Shown: one piece after another, positions 1 through 7,069 of the stretch
How the letters are laid out: each line of letters starts with the position of its first letter
How positions within the stretch are numbered: the first letter of the stretch is position 1
Assembly (NCBI GenBank): GCA_937914675.1
Contig: CALDOC010000434.1
Coordinates: forward strand, 1 to 7,557
Reading direction: 5' to 3'
DNA: 7,557 bases
Origin: an uncultured Sulfurimonas sp.
GTDB lineage: Bacteria > Campylobacterota > Campylobacteria > Campylobacterales > Sulfurimonadaceae
Translations under genes and position numbers: made by a program
The notes under the pieces: model-generated
Database searches by the model: none
Told to the model about the DNA's origin: nothing
What the model saw: only the letters and a program-made list of their open reading frames with translations

Positions 1-24
1 TTAAATATTTGTATAAGTAATTTT

Positions 25-33
25 TGTTATAAT
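25..33 (+). promoter_or_regulatory. Extended -10 promoter element for the cytochrome gene
   Basis: The sequence TGTTATAAT matches the TGnTATAAT extended -10 typical of sigma70 promoters in Campylobacterota. No convincing -35 box is seen 17 bp upstream, where the DNA is A/T-rich, and this is usual for the group. Transcription would start near position 40, giving a leader of about 20 nt. A good Shine-Dalgarno AAGGA lies at 51-55, five bases before the ATG. Confidence 0.65.
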
Positions 34-60
34 TTTATAAAATATTAAATAAGGAATTTC

Positions 61-1173
61 ATGAAACCCCTCGTACTTTTACTACTTTTGTTCTCATCAT
101 TGCTTGTTGCAAACGACAAAGCTCGTCACTACTCTTCGAGTGAAGATTGTAAAGCTTGTCATGTCCAAATTTACAATGAGTTTAAGGACTCTATGCATGC
201 GAATTCAACGCCTCAAAAAGATGCTATTCATGCTTCTATTTGGGATAAGCATCCGCAAAACGTTAAACAGTCTCGTTACGGATGTGGAAAATGCCATACT
301 CCAGCGGCTGACGATTTAGACAATATGCAAACTGTAGGTAAAAAAGCAATGCCTATGATCGATAACGTAACTCATCAAGAGGGAATAAGTTGCGCGTATT
401 GTCATCGTATAAAAAGTGTAGAGCTTCATGCTAAACATAATACAAACATTATGACTGACAAGGAAAAAAGGTATTTTGGAACTTTAAATGATCATATGAA
501 TTCTCCTTATCATGAAATACTCACTGAAGGTAACGAGCATATGAAAAATGGAAACGTTTGCATAGGTTGTCACTCGCATAAAATGAATAGTAGCAACTTA
601 AACGTATGTTCAACTAATATTGATAACCAAATGAACGGAGCGAACTGCGTAAGTTGTCATATGCCTAAAATCAAAGGAACAGTGTCTAGTTTAAAAGATA
701 GAGACCAACATGCTTTTCACGGATTTGCAGGAAGCCATTTTCATTCAGATATGCTAACTAAATACGTAGATATATCACTATTGAGAGAAATAGACGATTT
801 TGTTGTAAATATAGATAACCGCACTTCTCACGCTCTTTTGCTGCACCCTTTGAGAGTAGCGGTTTTAAAAGTAAGCGTTACAAGAGGCGCTAAAATAACA
901 AAGCTTAAAAATGAAGTTTTTGTACGAATCATAGGGAAAGATGGAAAGCCAGCCATGCCTTGGGCGGCAAATACAACTCTAAAAGACACGATGATACAAG
1001 CTAATGAAAAACGTAGCGTAAAATATGATTTTAAAATTATTAAAGGCGATAAAGTAAATGTAGTTCTAGGTTGGTTCTTGGTGAATCCAAAAGCCGTTGA
1101 TAAATTAGGTTTATCGCAAGAAAAAGTGGCTACAGAGTTTCAGGTGTTCAAGGAACAAAGTTTTGAGTTTTAA
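61..1173 (+). CDS. Exported pentaheme c-type cytochrome (cytochrome c554-like)
   Basis: This is a 370-residue exported electron-transfer protein. A signal peptide (residues 1 to about 17, a Leu-rich core ending LLVA before NDKA) sends it to the periplasm. Five CXXCH heme c attachment motifs are visible: CKACH (30-34), CGKCH (75-79), CAYCH (111-115), CIGCH (167-171) and CVSCH (196-200). Many further His residues lie between them and could be distal ligands. Their spacing, and the first motif with its following YNEFKDSMHA-like stretch, resemble the cytochrome c554 family. Residues from about 235 to the end contain no heme motif and look beta-rich (for example VVNIDNRTSHALLLHPLRV), suggesting a separate C-terminal domain. 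The start is fixed by AAGGA at 51-55 and the signal peptide. The redox partner and substrate cannot be told from the sequence, and no oxidoreductase subunit adjoins it. The neighbouring arsB has its own promoter, so a functional link is unproven. Confidence 0.88.
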   Translation: MKPLVLLLLLFSSLLVANDKARHYSSSEDCKACHVQIYNEFKDSMHANSTPQKDAIHASIWDKHPQNVKQSRYGCGKCHTPAADDLDNMQTVGKKAMPMIDNVTHQEGISCAYCHRIKSVELHAKHNTNIMTDKEKRYFGTLNDHMNSPYHEILTEGNEHMKNGNVCIGCHSHKMNSSNLNVCSTNIDNQMNGANCVSCHMPKIKGTVSSLKDRDQHAFHGFAGSHFHSDMLTKYVDISLLREIDDFVVNIDNRTSHALLLHPLRVAVLKVSVTRGAKITKLKNEVFVRIIGKDGKPAMPWAANTTLKDTMIQANEKRSVKYDFKIIKGDKVNVVLGWFLVNPKAVDKLGLSQEKVATEFQVFKEQSFEF

Positions 1174-1197
1174 ATTTTCTTTTTAATAAATAACTAT

Positions 1198-1213
1198 ATC
1201 AAGATATATTGAT
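1198..1213. promoter_or_regulatory. Palindromic putative ArsR-type operator
   Basis: The 16-bp sequence reads ATCAA-GATATA-TTGAT, an inverted repeat with perfect 5-bp arms and a centre that is itself nearly symmetric (ATAT core). As I recall it, ATCAA-N6-TTGAT is a pattern reported for operators of ArsR-family metalloregulators. The right arm overlaps the predicted -35 box (1209-1214) of the arsB promoter, the expected position for a repressor that blocks RNA polymerase. The regulator gene itself is not in this window. Confidence 0.55.
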
Positions 1214-1237
1214 TTAAAGAGTTTATTTGGTTATAGT
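1209..1237 (+). promoter_or_regulatory. Sigma70-like promoter of arsB
   Basis: A -35-like TTGATT (1209-1214) and a -10-like TATAGT (1232-1237) are separated by exactly 17 bp. Transcription would begin at about 1243-1245, leaving a short leader that carries the Shine-Dalgarno AAGGA (1251-1255). Unlike the other two promoters in the window it has a recognisable -35 box, and that box lies inside the palindrome. This fits a repressible promoter. Confidence 0.5.
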
Positions 1238-1261
1238 GTCGCTATCAAAAAAGGATAGGGC

Positions 1262-2524
1262 ATGATACTAGCGTTTAGTCTGTTTTTAGCGACACTTATA
1301 TTTATCATCTGGCAACCAAAAGGTTTACAGATTGGAACTTCTGCAGTTGTAGGCGCAATAATCGCGCTTTTAGTTGGCGTTGTTAGTCTTGCAGACGTCA
1401 TGACAGTGACTTCCATCGTTTGGGACGCCACGTTCTCTTTTATCGGAATTATAATTCTTTCAATGATTCTCGATGAAATAGGTTTCTTTGAATGGGCCGC
1501 CATAAAGATGGCGAAACTTAGCGGTGGAAGCGGAAACAAACTTTTTGTTTACATTTTGCTTTTAGGTGCATTAGTCTCCGCTTTTTTTGCAAACGATGGC
1601 GCGGCGCTTATCCTCACTCCGATACTTCTCGCTAAAATGAAATATCTAAAAATGAAGCCGCTTCCAATCTTCGCTTTTCTCATGGCGGGTGGATTTATAG
1701 GCGATAGCGCTTCAAATCCTCTCGTTATATCCAATCTTACAAACATAGTCACGGTTGGATATTTTGACATTGGATTTGTTGAGTACGCAAAAAATATGTT
1801 TTTACCGAATGTACTGAGCGTTGGCGCTTCCATCGTTGTTCTTTGGGTTTACTTTCGCAAAGACATTCCACTTGTCGTCGATGTCTCACAACTGCCAGAA
1901 GCCAAAAGCGTCATCAAAAACAAGACGATGTTCAACTTCTCTTGGGCTTTTTTAGCGCTTCTCATGGTTGGTTATTTTATAGGCGACCACTACGACTTGC
2001 CAGTTTCAGTTTTTGCTCTTGGCGGGGCTTTGCTCTTTTTACTTATTGCTAATCATTACAAAGCCGTAAAACCTATAATGACGATAAAAGCCGCTCCATG
2101 GCAGGTCGTTTGGTTTAGCGTTGGTCTTTACGTCGTGGTGTATGGCCTTAAAAACGCTGGACTTACGGATATCATAGCCTCGTTAATCGTAGAGCTTAAC
2201 ACTCATGGCGAAACTATCGCCATCTTGGGAACGGGGTTTTTATCCGCAACTGTCAGTTCCGTCATGAACAACATGCCAACGATTATGATTATGGACATAG
2301 CCATTGACAAAGTAGGGTACCCAGGTCATGAAGCGTTAGTCTACGCAAACGTCTTAGGTTCAAACCTAGGTCCAAAAATGACGCCTATTGGCTCGCTCGC
2401 CACTCTTTTATGGTTACATGTTTTAGCGCAAAAAGGTGTTAAAATAACTTGGAGTGAATACTTGAAAGTAGGGCTTGTTATAACTCCGCCCGTTTTATTT
2501 GTGGCTTTATTAGGCTTGATTTAA
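1262..2524 (+). CDS. arsB: Arsenite/antimonite efflux permease ArsB
   Basis: This is an inner-membrane ion-transporter-superfamily protein that expels arsenite and antimonite, driven by the membrane potential or with an ArsA ATPase where one exists. The 420-residue length is close to the roughly 429 of Escherichia coli ArsB. It keeps the family's characteristic stretches: IIWQPKGL (15-22), LDEIGFFEWAA (70-80), FFANDGAALILTP (108-120), YFRKDIP (197-203), VVYGLKNAGLT (292-302), NNMPT (336-340), and GPKMTPIGSLATLLWLHVL (370-388). The protein is hydrophobic throughout, with about 10-12 membrane spans. The ATG is supported by AAGGA at 1251-1255, six bases upstream. It lacks the usual companions: no arsR, arsC or arsA is adjacent, and both neighbours are unrelated. 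The upstream palindrome suggests control by an ArsR encoded elsewhere. The family assignment is firm; ion specificity is inferred from the family. Confidence 0.93.
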   Translation: MILAFSLFLATLIFIIWQPKGLQIGTSAVVGAIIALLVGVVSLADVMTVTSIVWDATFSFIGIIILSMILDEIGFFEWAAIKMAKLSGGSGNKLFVYILLLGALVSAFFANDGAALILTPILLAKMKYLKMKPLPIFAFLMAGGFIGDSASNPLVISNLTNIVTVGYFDIGFVEYAKNMFLPNVLSVGASIVVLWVYFRKDIPLVVDVSQLPEAKSVIKNKTMFNFSWAFLALLMVGYFIGDHYDLPVSVFALGGALLFLLIANHYKAVKPIMTIKAAPWQVVWFSVGLYVVVYGLKNAGLTDIIASLIVELNTHGETIAILGTGFLSATVSSVMNNMPTIMIMDIAIDKVGYPGHEALVYANVLGSNLGPKMTPIGSLATLLWLHVLAQKGVKITWSEYLKVGLVITPPVLFVALLGLI

Positions 2525-2555
2525 GACAGACTTTATATCTAACAAAAGATAATAT

Positions 2556-2564
2556 TGCTATAAT
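2556..2564 (+). promoter_or_regulatory. Extended -10 promoter for the diguanylate cyclase gene
   Basis: TGCTATAAT matches the TGnTATAAT extended -10 exactly. No good -35 is seen at the expected distance (about 2536-2541). Transcription would start around 2571, just before the Shine-Dalgarno at 2580-2585. This is the last clear promoter before the exporter genes and may drive them as well. Confidence 0.6.
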
Positions 2565-2579
2565 TAATGGAAAAGTAAA

Positions 2580-2585
2580 AAGGAG
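2580..2585 (+). promoter_or_regulatory. Shine-Dalgarno AAGGAG that questions the cyclase start codon
   Basis: A strong AAGGAG lies 18 bases before the GTG at 2604, which is too far for normal initiation. It is only 6 bases before an in-frame CTG at 2592-2594. The ATG at 2602-2604 is out of frame and is followed directly by TGA. No in-frame ATG, GTG or TTG lies at proper spacing, so a CTG start (adding residues LKAY, read as MKAY) is a real possibility. Confidence 0.5.
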
Positions 2586-2603
2586 TGGTATCTGAAAGCG
2601 TAT

Positions 2604-3857
2604 GTGAACAAATATTCCTTACTATTTCTTGTGTTTGTAGCAACTTTCATCTTTGTTGAGCTAATGTTACAACAACAAGTTGAGAATTACGCGGTATATG
2701 AAAATAATGAAAAATTAAACGATATTTTGATTAATCAAAAAGCGTTGCACACTTACGTTGAAGAGATGCAAAAACCAGTTATTTATAAATTAAAACAAGA
2801 AAAAAAACTTTATAGTGAGTTTTTTGACCCAAACGTACTCTCTTTTACCTATATAGCGCGAAACATTCATCAGATTGAAAACAAACTTTTGCAAGATGCA
2901 AATAAAACTCAAAAATATTATAAATTAGCCTCTACAAATCCTAGAAACGCTCTGAACAAAGCAAATGAGTTTGAAAAAGAGTTGATAAAAAAATTCAACG
3001 CAAGTGATTTACAAGAGTTTAAAGAAATGATTGAAGAGGGTGGACAAAAATTTCTTTATTACGCTAAACCTGTTGGAAGAAATAAAGAAAGTTGCATGAG
3101 ATGTCATAGCGCTGCCGATATCGCGCCGCAAGAACTTTTAAAAATATATGGCGATAAAAAAGGTTTTAACGAGCATATAGGCGATATTCGAGCAATCATT
3201 TCGATTAAAATTCCACTACAAAAAGAGTTGGAAAACGCAAAAACTTATTACAATATTATTACTGCCATTATCTTCGTAAGTTTATTGTTTATTTATGTTG
3301 TTATTGTTTTTTTAATGAAACAACTTGACGCAAAACAAAATAAACTTGAAGATTTGGTTAATGTTGACGAGTTAACGAAATGTTACAATAGAAGATCTTT
3401 TGAATTTGACCTTAACAATCAAATTGAACAAGTAAAAAGAACAAAAACGGAACTCTCTTTAATCTCATTTGACATAGATTATTTTAAGGCGATAAATGAT
3501 GACTACGGGCATCTCGTTGGCGATACCGTACTCATAAATCTTTGTAAAATCGTTCAGTTGAGAAATAGAAAATATGATAGGCTTTATAGAGTTGGCGGAG
3601 AAGAGTTTATGATAGTTTTACCAAATACGACTTTAGAAAACGCTCTTCTAATCGCTGAGAGAATTCGCATGGACGTAGAAACATACAAAATAAGGGACAG
3701 GGTAGTGACAATTAGTCTCGGCGCATGTCAACATAAGCAAGAAGATGATTTTACAAAATTATACAAAAAAGTGGACGCCGCTCTTTATAAAGCCAAAAAC
3801 AATGGCAGAAACAGAGTTGAATCATGTCAAGAAGAAATTTTGACATTTAAGAAATAA
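2604..3857 (+). CDS. Membrane diguanylate cyclase with periplasmic DUF3365 heme-sensor domain
   Basis: This enzyme is predicted to make cyclic di-GMP from two GTP in response to a periplasmic signal. It has 417 residues from the GTG. A first membrane span (about 4-23) is followed by a periplasmic DUF3365/Tll0287-like region (about 30-210) with one c-type heme motif, CMRCH (164-168). A second span (about 217-238) leads to a cytoplasmic GGDEF domain (about 252-406). The catalytic parts look intact: DELTKCYNRRSF near 255-266, FDIDYFKAINDD (289-300) with metal-binding D290, signature GGEEF (331-335), and YKAKNNGRNRV (395-405). An inhibitory I-site, RKYD (322-325), sits five residues before GGEEF, implying product feedback inhibition. 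The heme suggests sensing of redox state or a small gas ligand, which is inference. The exact start is uncertain: a CTG at 2592 fits the Shine-Dalgarno better. It ends 33 bp before the exporter gene and may share its transcript. Confidence 0.9.
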   Translation: MNKYSLLFLVFVATFIFVELMLQQQVENYAVYENNEKLNDILINQKALHTYVEEMQKPVIYKLKQEKKLYSEFFDPNVLSFTYIARNIHQIENKLLQDANKTQKYYKLASTNPRNALNKANEFEKELIKKFNASDLQEFKEMIEEGGQKFLYYAKPVGRNKESCMRCHSAADIAPQELLKIYGDKKGFNEHIGDIRAIISIKIPLQKELENAKTYYNIITAIIFVSLLFIYVVIVFLMKQLDAKQNKLEDLVNVDELTKCYNRRSFEFDLNNQIEQVKRTKTELSLISFDIDYFKAINDDYGHLVGDTVLINLCKIVQLRNRKYDRLYRVGGEEFMIVLPNTTLENALLIAERIRMDVETYKIRDRVVTISLGACQHKQEDDFTKLYKKVDAALYKAKNNGRNRVESCQEEILTFKK

Positions 3858-3890
3858 GAGCGTTAAAAAATAAAGTTTAAAGAAGAGAAT

Positions 3891-6287
3891 ATGGCCCATA
3901 CGAAAATAGAAAACAAACTAGAGGAATTTGGTGAGATTATATTTAATCACCCTAAAAAAATAATTTTCTTAATTTTACTGATACTGTTATTTCCACTTTC
4001 AAATCTCAAAGATTTAAGAATGGATACTTCCAACGAGGGATTTTTACATGACAGTTCTCCAATATTAAAAGATTACAATAAGTTTAAAGATCAATTTGGT
4101 CGCGACGAAAGAGCTATAATCGCGATAGAGAGCGACAAAATTTTTACTGAAGATTTTTTGCAAAAACTTAAAACGCTTCAAGAAGACATAGAAGCGAACG
4201 TTCCTTACATTGAAGATATGACAAGTTTGATAAACGTTCGCAACACTCATGGGGAGGATGACGCTTTAATCGTTGACGACTTAGTCGAGACTATGCCTAC
4301 TTCAAGAGAGGGTTTCTCCAAGATAAAAAATCAAGCCATGAAATCGAAGTTGTATAAAAATCTTTTAATAAACGAAAGTGGAAACATGACGACGATTGTC
4401 ATTGAAACGGTGGCCACTCTTCAAAAGAAGCAGAGCGATGAAGATAGTTTAGACTCCTTTGACGATAAAGAGACGCAAGCGAAAGATGAAAAAGTAGTTT
4501 ACTTAAGCGATCAAGAAAATACGGAGTTTGTGACAAAACTAAGAAACGTTGTGCAGAAGTATAACTCTGATGATTTTAAAATCTCCATAGCGGGTTCGAC
4601 CGTCGTCGTTGACGCTCTAAAACAAAATATGCAAAGAGACATGCAAAAATTTATGCGCATAACTTTTTTGATTATCATGATTTTTCTTTTTGTTATGTTT
4701 AGAAGAGTGAGCGCCATTGTATATCCGCTCATGGTCATAGCTTTATCGCTTTTGACAACGCTTGGAATAATGTCGTTTTTTGACGTGGCGTTTAAGCTTC
4801 CAACACAGATACTTCCATCTCTTTTGCTAGCGGTTAGCGTTGGCGCGACGGTTCATGTGCTCTCAATATTTTTTGATAAGTTTAATCAAAATGGAAATAA
4901 AAAAGAGGCGATAAAGTACACTTTGGGACACTCAGGTTTGGCTATTATCATGACGAGCGTGACAACTGCCGTCGGCATCGGTTCTTTTGCCGGTTCTGGC
5001 GTCGCGCCTATTTCGGACATGGGAACTTTCGCTTCCCTTGGCGTTTTAATCTCTTTGATTTTAACGCTTGTTCTTTTGCCCGCGCTTTTAACGATTACAA
5101 AATTAAAAGCTAAAAGTTTCGATACGCACGCTTATAGTTTTTTTGATCATAAAATGGAGCGATTGGCAGAAATTCCCATTAAATATTACAAAATTATCAT
5201 AACGGTGAGCGCGGTTCTCGTTTTAATCGCGCTCTATTTTGGTAGTAAGATAGAACTATCTCACAACCCTCTAAAATGGTTCCCTCAAGCGGATAAAAAT
5301 CGTGTTTCAACGGAACTTCTTGACGATAAAATGAGAGGAACGGTAAGCGTTGAAGTTGTCATTGACACAAAAGAAGAGAATGGTTGGTACTCTCCAGAGC
5401 GACTTGCAAAACTCGACGCCGTAACGTCCGAGATGGCTCATTATGAAAATGGCGATTATAAAGTTGGAAAGATTATAAGTCTTATCGACGTTATGAAAGA
5501 GACGAATCGCGCGCTTCATGAGAACAAGGAAGAGGAGTATAGAGTTCCTACCGACTACAATCTTATAGCGCAAGAGCTTCTCTTGTTTGAAAATAGCGGC
5601 AGTGACGATTTGGAAGATTTGGTAGATAGTCAGTTTAGCAAAACTCGAGTGACGATAAAGTTGCCTTGGCTCGACGCCATCAAATCCGAACCAGTCATTC
5701 GACATATCCAAAGCTCTTTTGAAAAAGCGTTTCCAAAAGATGAAATTACTTCAACCGGCGTTGTAATTTTGTTAAATGAAACTTTAGGCCAATCTGTAAA
5801 ATCATCGGTCACGAGCTACATTATCGCTTACTCAGCCATAGCGGTTTTGATGGTAATCATACTCGGTGGCTTTAGATTGGGTCTTTTGTCTATGATACCA
5901 AATTTAGCGCCTATCATATTGGGTCTTTTAATAATGTATTTTTATAATATTCCTCTTGACATGTTTACTCTGTTAATCGGTTCCATCGCAATTGGATTGG
6001 CGGTGGACGACACCATACATTTTTTACATAATTATAGACGCTATTACAACAAAACAAAAAACGAGGCGGACGCTATTCGACATACGTTTTTAACTACGGG
6101 CAAAGCGATGGTGATAACGACTATTGTTTTGTCGCTTGGCTTTTTCAGTTTTACGCAAGCGTACATGAACTCGACGTTTAACTTTGGACTTTTAACGGGT
6201 TCGGTTATACTTATAGCTCTGTTGGCGGATTTGCTATTGGTGCCATCGCTTATGATGGTTGTAACAAAAAGAGGATGGATAAAATGA
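3891..6287 (+). CDS. RND/MMPL-superfamily exporter (COG1033-type)
   Basis: This 798-residue inner-membrane transporter has the duplicated RND layout. One span (about 22-38) is followed by a large periplasmic loop (about 40-250) and five spans (about 256-402). The second half repeats this: a span (432-450), a loop (451-640) and five spans (about 641-790). The motif GLAVDDTIHFLHNYRR (702-717) is typical of MMPL/HpnN-like pumps, and its Asp pair D706-D707 is the likely proton-relay site. The equivalent place in the first half reads SVGATVHVL (316-324) and lacks acidic residues. Loop 1 carries a very acidic, probably disordered insert (about 178-200). Relatives move lipids or other hydrophobic molecules from the inner membrane; the cargo here is unknown. 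The Shine-Dalgarno is weak (AAGAAGAG, ending at 3887). The gene overlaps the LolA-like gene by four bases and belongs to an operon with it and the downstream barrel gene. Confidence 0.88.
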   Translation: MAHTKIENKLEEFGEIIFNHPKKIIFLILLILLFPLSNLKDLRMDTSNEGFLHDSSPILKDYNKFKDQFGRDERAIIAIESDKIFTEDFLQKLKTLQEDIEANVPYIEDMTSLINVRNTHGEDDALIVDDLVETMPTSREGFSKIKNQAMKSKLYKNLLINESGNMTTIVIETVATLQKKQSDEDSLDSFDDKETQAKDEKVVYLSDQENTEFVTKLRNVVQKYNSDDFKISIAGSTVVVDALKQNMQRDMQKFMRITFLIIMIFLFVMFRRVSAIVYPLMVIALSLLTTLGIMSFFDVAFKLPTQILPSLLLAVSVGATVHVLSIFFDKFNQNGNKKEAIKYTLGHSGLAIIMTSVTTAVGIGSFAGSGVAPISDMGTFASLGVLISLILTLVLLPALLTITKLKAKSFDTHAYSFFDHKMERLAEIPIKYYKIIITVSAVLVLIALYFGSKIELSHNPLKWFPQADKNRVSTELLDDKMRGTVSVEVVIDTKEENGWYSPERLAKLDAVTSEMAHYENGDYKVGKIISLIDVMKETNRALHENKEEEYRVPTDYNLIAQELLLFENSGSDDLEDLVDSQFSKTRVTIKLPWLDAIKSEPVIRHIQSSFEKAFPKDEITSTGVVILLNETLGQSVKSSVTSYIIAYSAIAVLMVIILGGFRLGLLSMIPNLAPIILGLLIMYFYNIPLDMFTLLIGSIAIGLAVDDTIHFLHNYRRYYNKTKNEADAIRHTFLTTGKAMVITTIVLSLGFFSFTQAYMNSTFNFGLLTGSVILIALLADLLLVPSLMMVVTKRGWIK
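6270..6275 (+). promoter_or_regulatory. Shine-Dalgarno fixing the LolA-like start at 6284
   Basis: AGAGGA lies 8 bases before the ATG at 6284. An earlier in-frame ATG at 6275 begins on the last base of this site and has no other ribosome-binding site. The 6284 ATG forms an ATGA overlap with the exporter's TGA stop, a common mark of translational coupling. Confidence 0.65.
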
Positions 6288-7069
6288 TAAAAATAATTTT
6301 GATGGTTGGTTTACTTTTAGTGAATCTATTTGGCGACAATCCTAAAGCTCGCGCAATCATGGAAAAAGTTGACGCGAGATATGACGGCGACACGATGTCG
6401 CAAGACATGCTTATGATAATGATAGATAAAAACGACAATCAAAGAGTGCGTCAGATTATGAGTTATTCAAAAGATTTTGGAGTGAACGAATATAGAATCA
6501 TGTTTTTTAAATCTCCCTCCGACGTCAAAAACACTGCGTTTTTAACATATGATTACGACGATAGCAAAGTAGACGACGATCAGTGGCTGTATCTTCCAGC
6601 GCTTAAAAAAACAAAACGCATCCCTAGTTCGGACAAGAGTTCTAGTTTTATGGGAAGCGATTTTTCTTACTCCGACATGACGGATAAAGATTTAGACGAT
6701 TATGACTTTGAACTTTTAAAAGAGAGCGAAGTAAAAGGCGACAAAGTGTGGGTGATTAGCTCAACGCCAAGAACTCAAGAGGTCATAGACGAAACTGGTT
6801 ACACAAAGGGCGTCGTTCTTGTAAGACAAGACAACTACATGGTTCGTCGCGCCATCTACACTTTGAAAAACGACGCGAAGAAAAAGTATCTTGACGTCAC
6901 AAAAATGCATGAACAAGACAAAGTTTGGGTTGTCGACGAGATGACCATGACGAGTAAACATGGCTCTCAAACGACTCATAAAACAGTGCTTCAATTTAAA
7001 AATATAAAACTCAACAAAGAGCTGGATGACAATACGTTTACAACTAGGCGATTAGAAAAGGGTCTCTAA
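6284..7069 (+). CDS. LolA-like outer membrane lipoprotein-sorting family protein
   Basis: This is a 261-residue exported protein with a signal peptide (MIKIILMVGLLLVNLFG, then DNPKA). It matches the LolA_like family (Pfam PF17131, 'outer membrane lipoprotein-sorting protein'), whose LolA/LolB-type half-barrel is expected to shelter acyl chains or lipid in the periplasm. The recognisable signature is QWLYLPALKKTKRI (100-113), followed by SSSFMGSDFSYSDM (119-132). The body is beta-rich and strongly charged. Its length, near 260, is normal for the family. The start at 6284 is preferred over 6275 because of the Shine-Dalgarno spacing and the ATGA overlap; the earlier start would add only MDK. Directly coupled to the MMPL pump and the barrel gene, it is best read as the periplasmic carrier or adaptor of that pump rather than the general lipoprotein chaperone LolA. 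The cargo is not known. Confidence 0.87.
   Translation: MIKIILMVGLLLVNLFGDNPKARAIMEKVDARYDGDTMSQDMLMIMIDKNDNQRVRQIMSYSKDFGVNEYRIMFFKSPSDVKNTAFLTYDYDDSKVDDDQWLYLPALKKTKRIPSSDKSSSFMGSDFSYSDMTDKDLDDYDFELLKESEVKGDKVWVISSTPRTQEVIDETGYTKGVVLVRQDNYMVRRAIYTLKNDAKKKYLDVTKMHEQDKVWVVDEMTMTSKHGSQTTHKTVLQFKNIKLNKELDDNTFTTRRLEKGL

Noticed and set aside
104..319. Same-strand 71-codon frame inside the cytochrome gene
   Set aside because: It overlaps the signal peptide and the first two heme motifs of the real protein in another frame, with no ribosome site of its own.
1174..1261. Riboswitch or small RNA between the cytochrome gene and arsB
   Set aside because: The gap is only 88 bp, and a promoter, an operator-like palindrome and a ribosome site account for most of it. 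No known riboswitch features are visible.
1231..1539. Antisense open frame of 102 codons opposite arsB
   Set aside because: It lies opposite the start of a clearly recognised gene, and the product has no signal peptide, domain or ribosome site I can recognise. It is a shadow of the arsB codons.
61..2524. Cytochrome and arsB as an arsenic-respiration unit
   Set aside because: There is no arsenate reductase or molybdopterin subunit, and arsB has its own promoter and operator. Adjacency alone does not support it.
2536..2551. Small hairpin TATCT / AGATA after arsB as a terminator
   Set aside because: The stem is only 5 A/T-rich pairs and is not followed by a T run, so it is too weak to call a rho-independent terminator.
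5307..5711. Antisense open frame of 134 codons opposite the exporter gene
   Set aside because: It is fully contained in the MMPL gene, has no recognisable domain, and its composition follows the reverse complement of the real gene.
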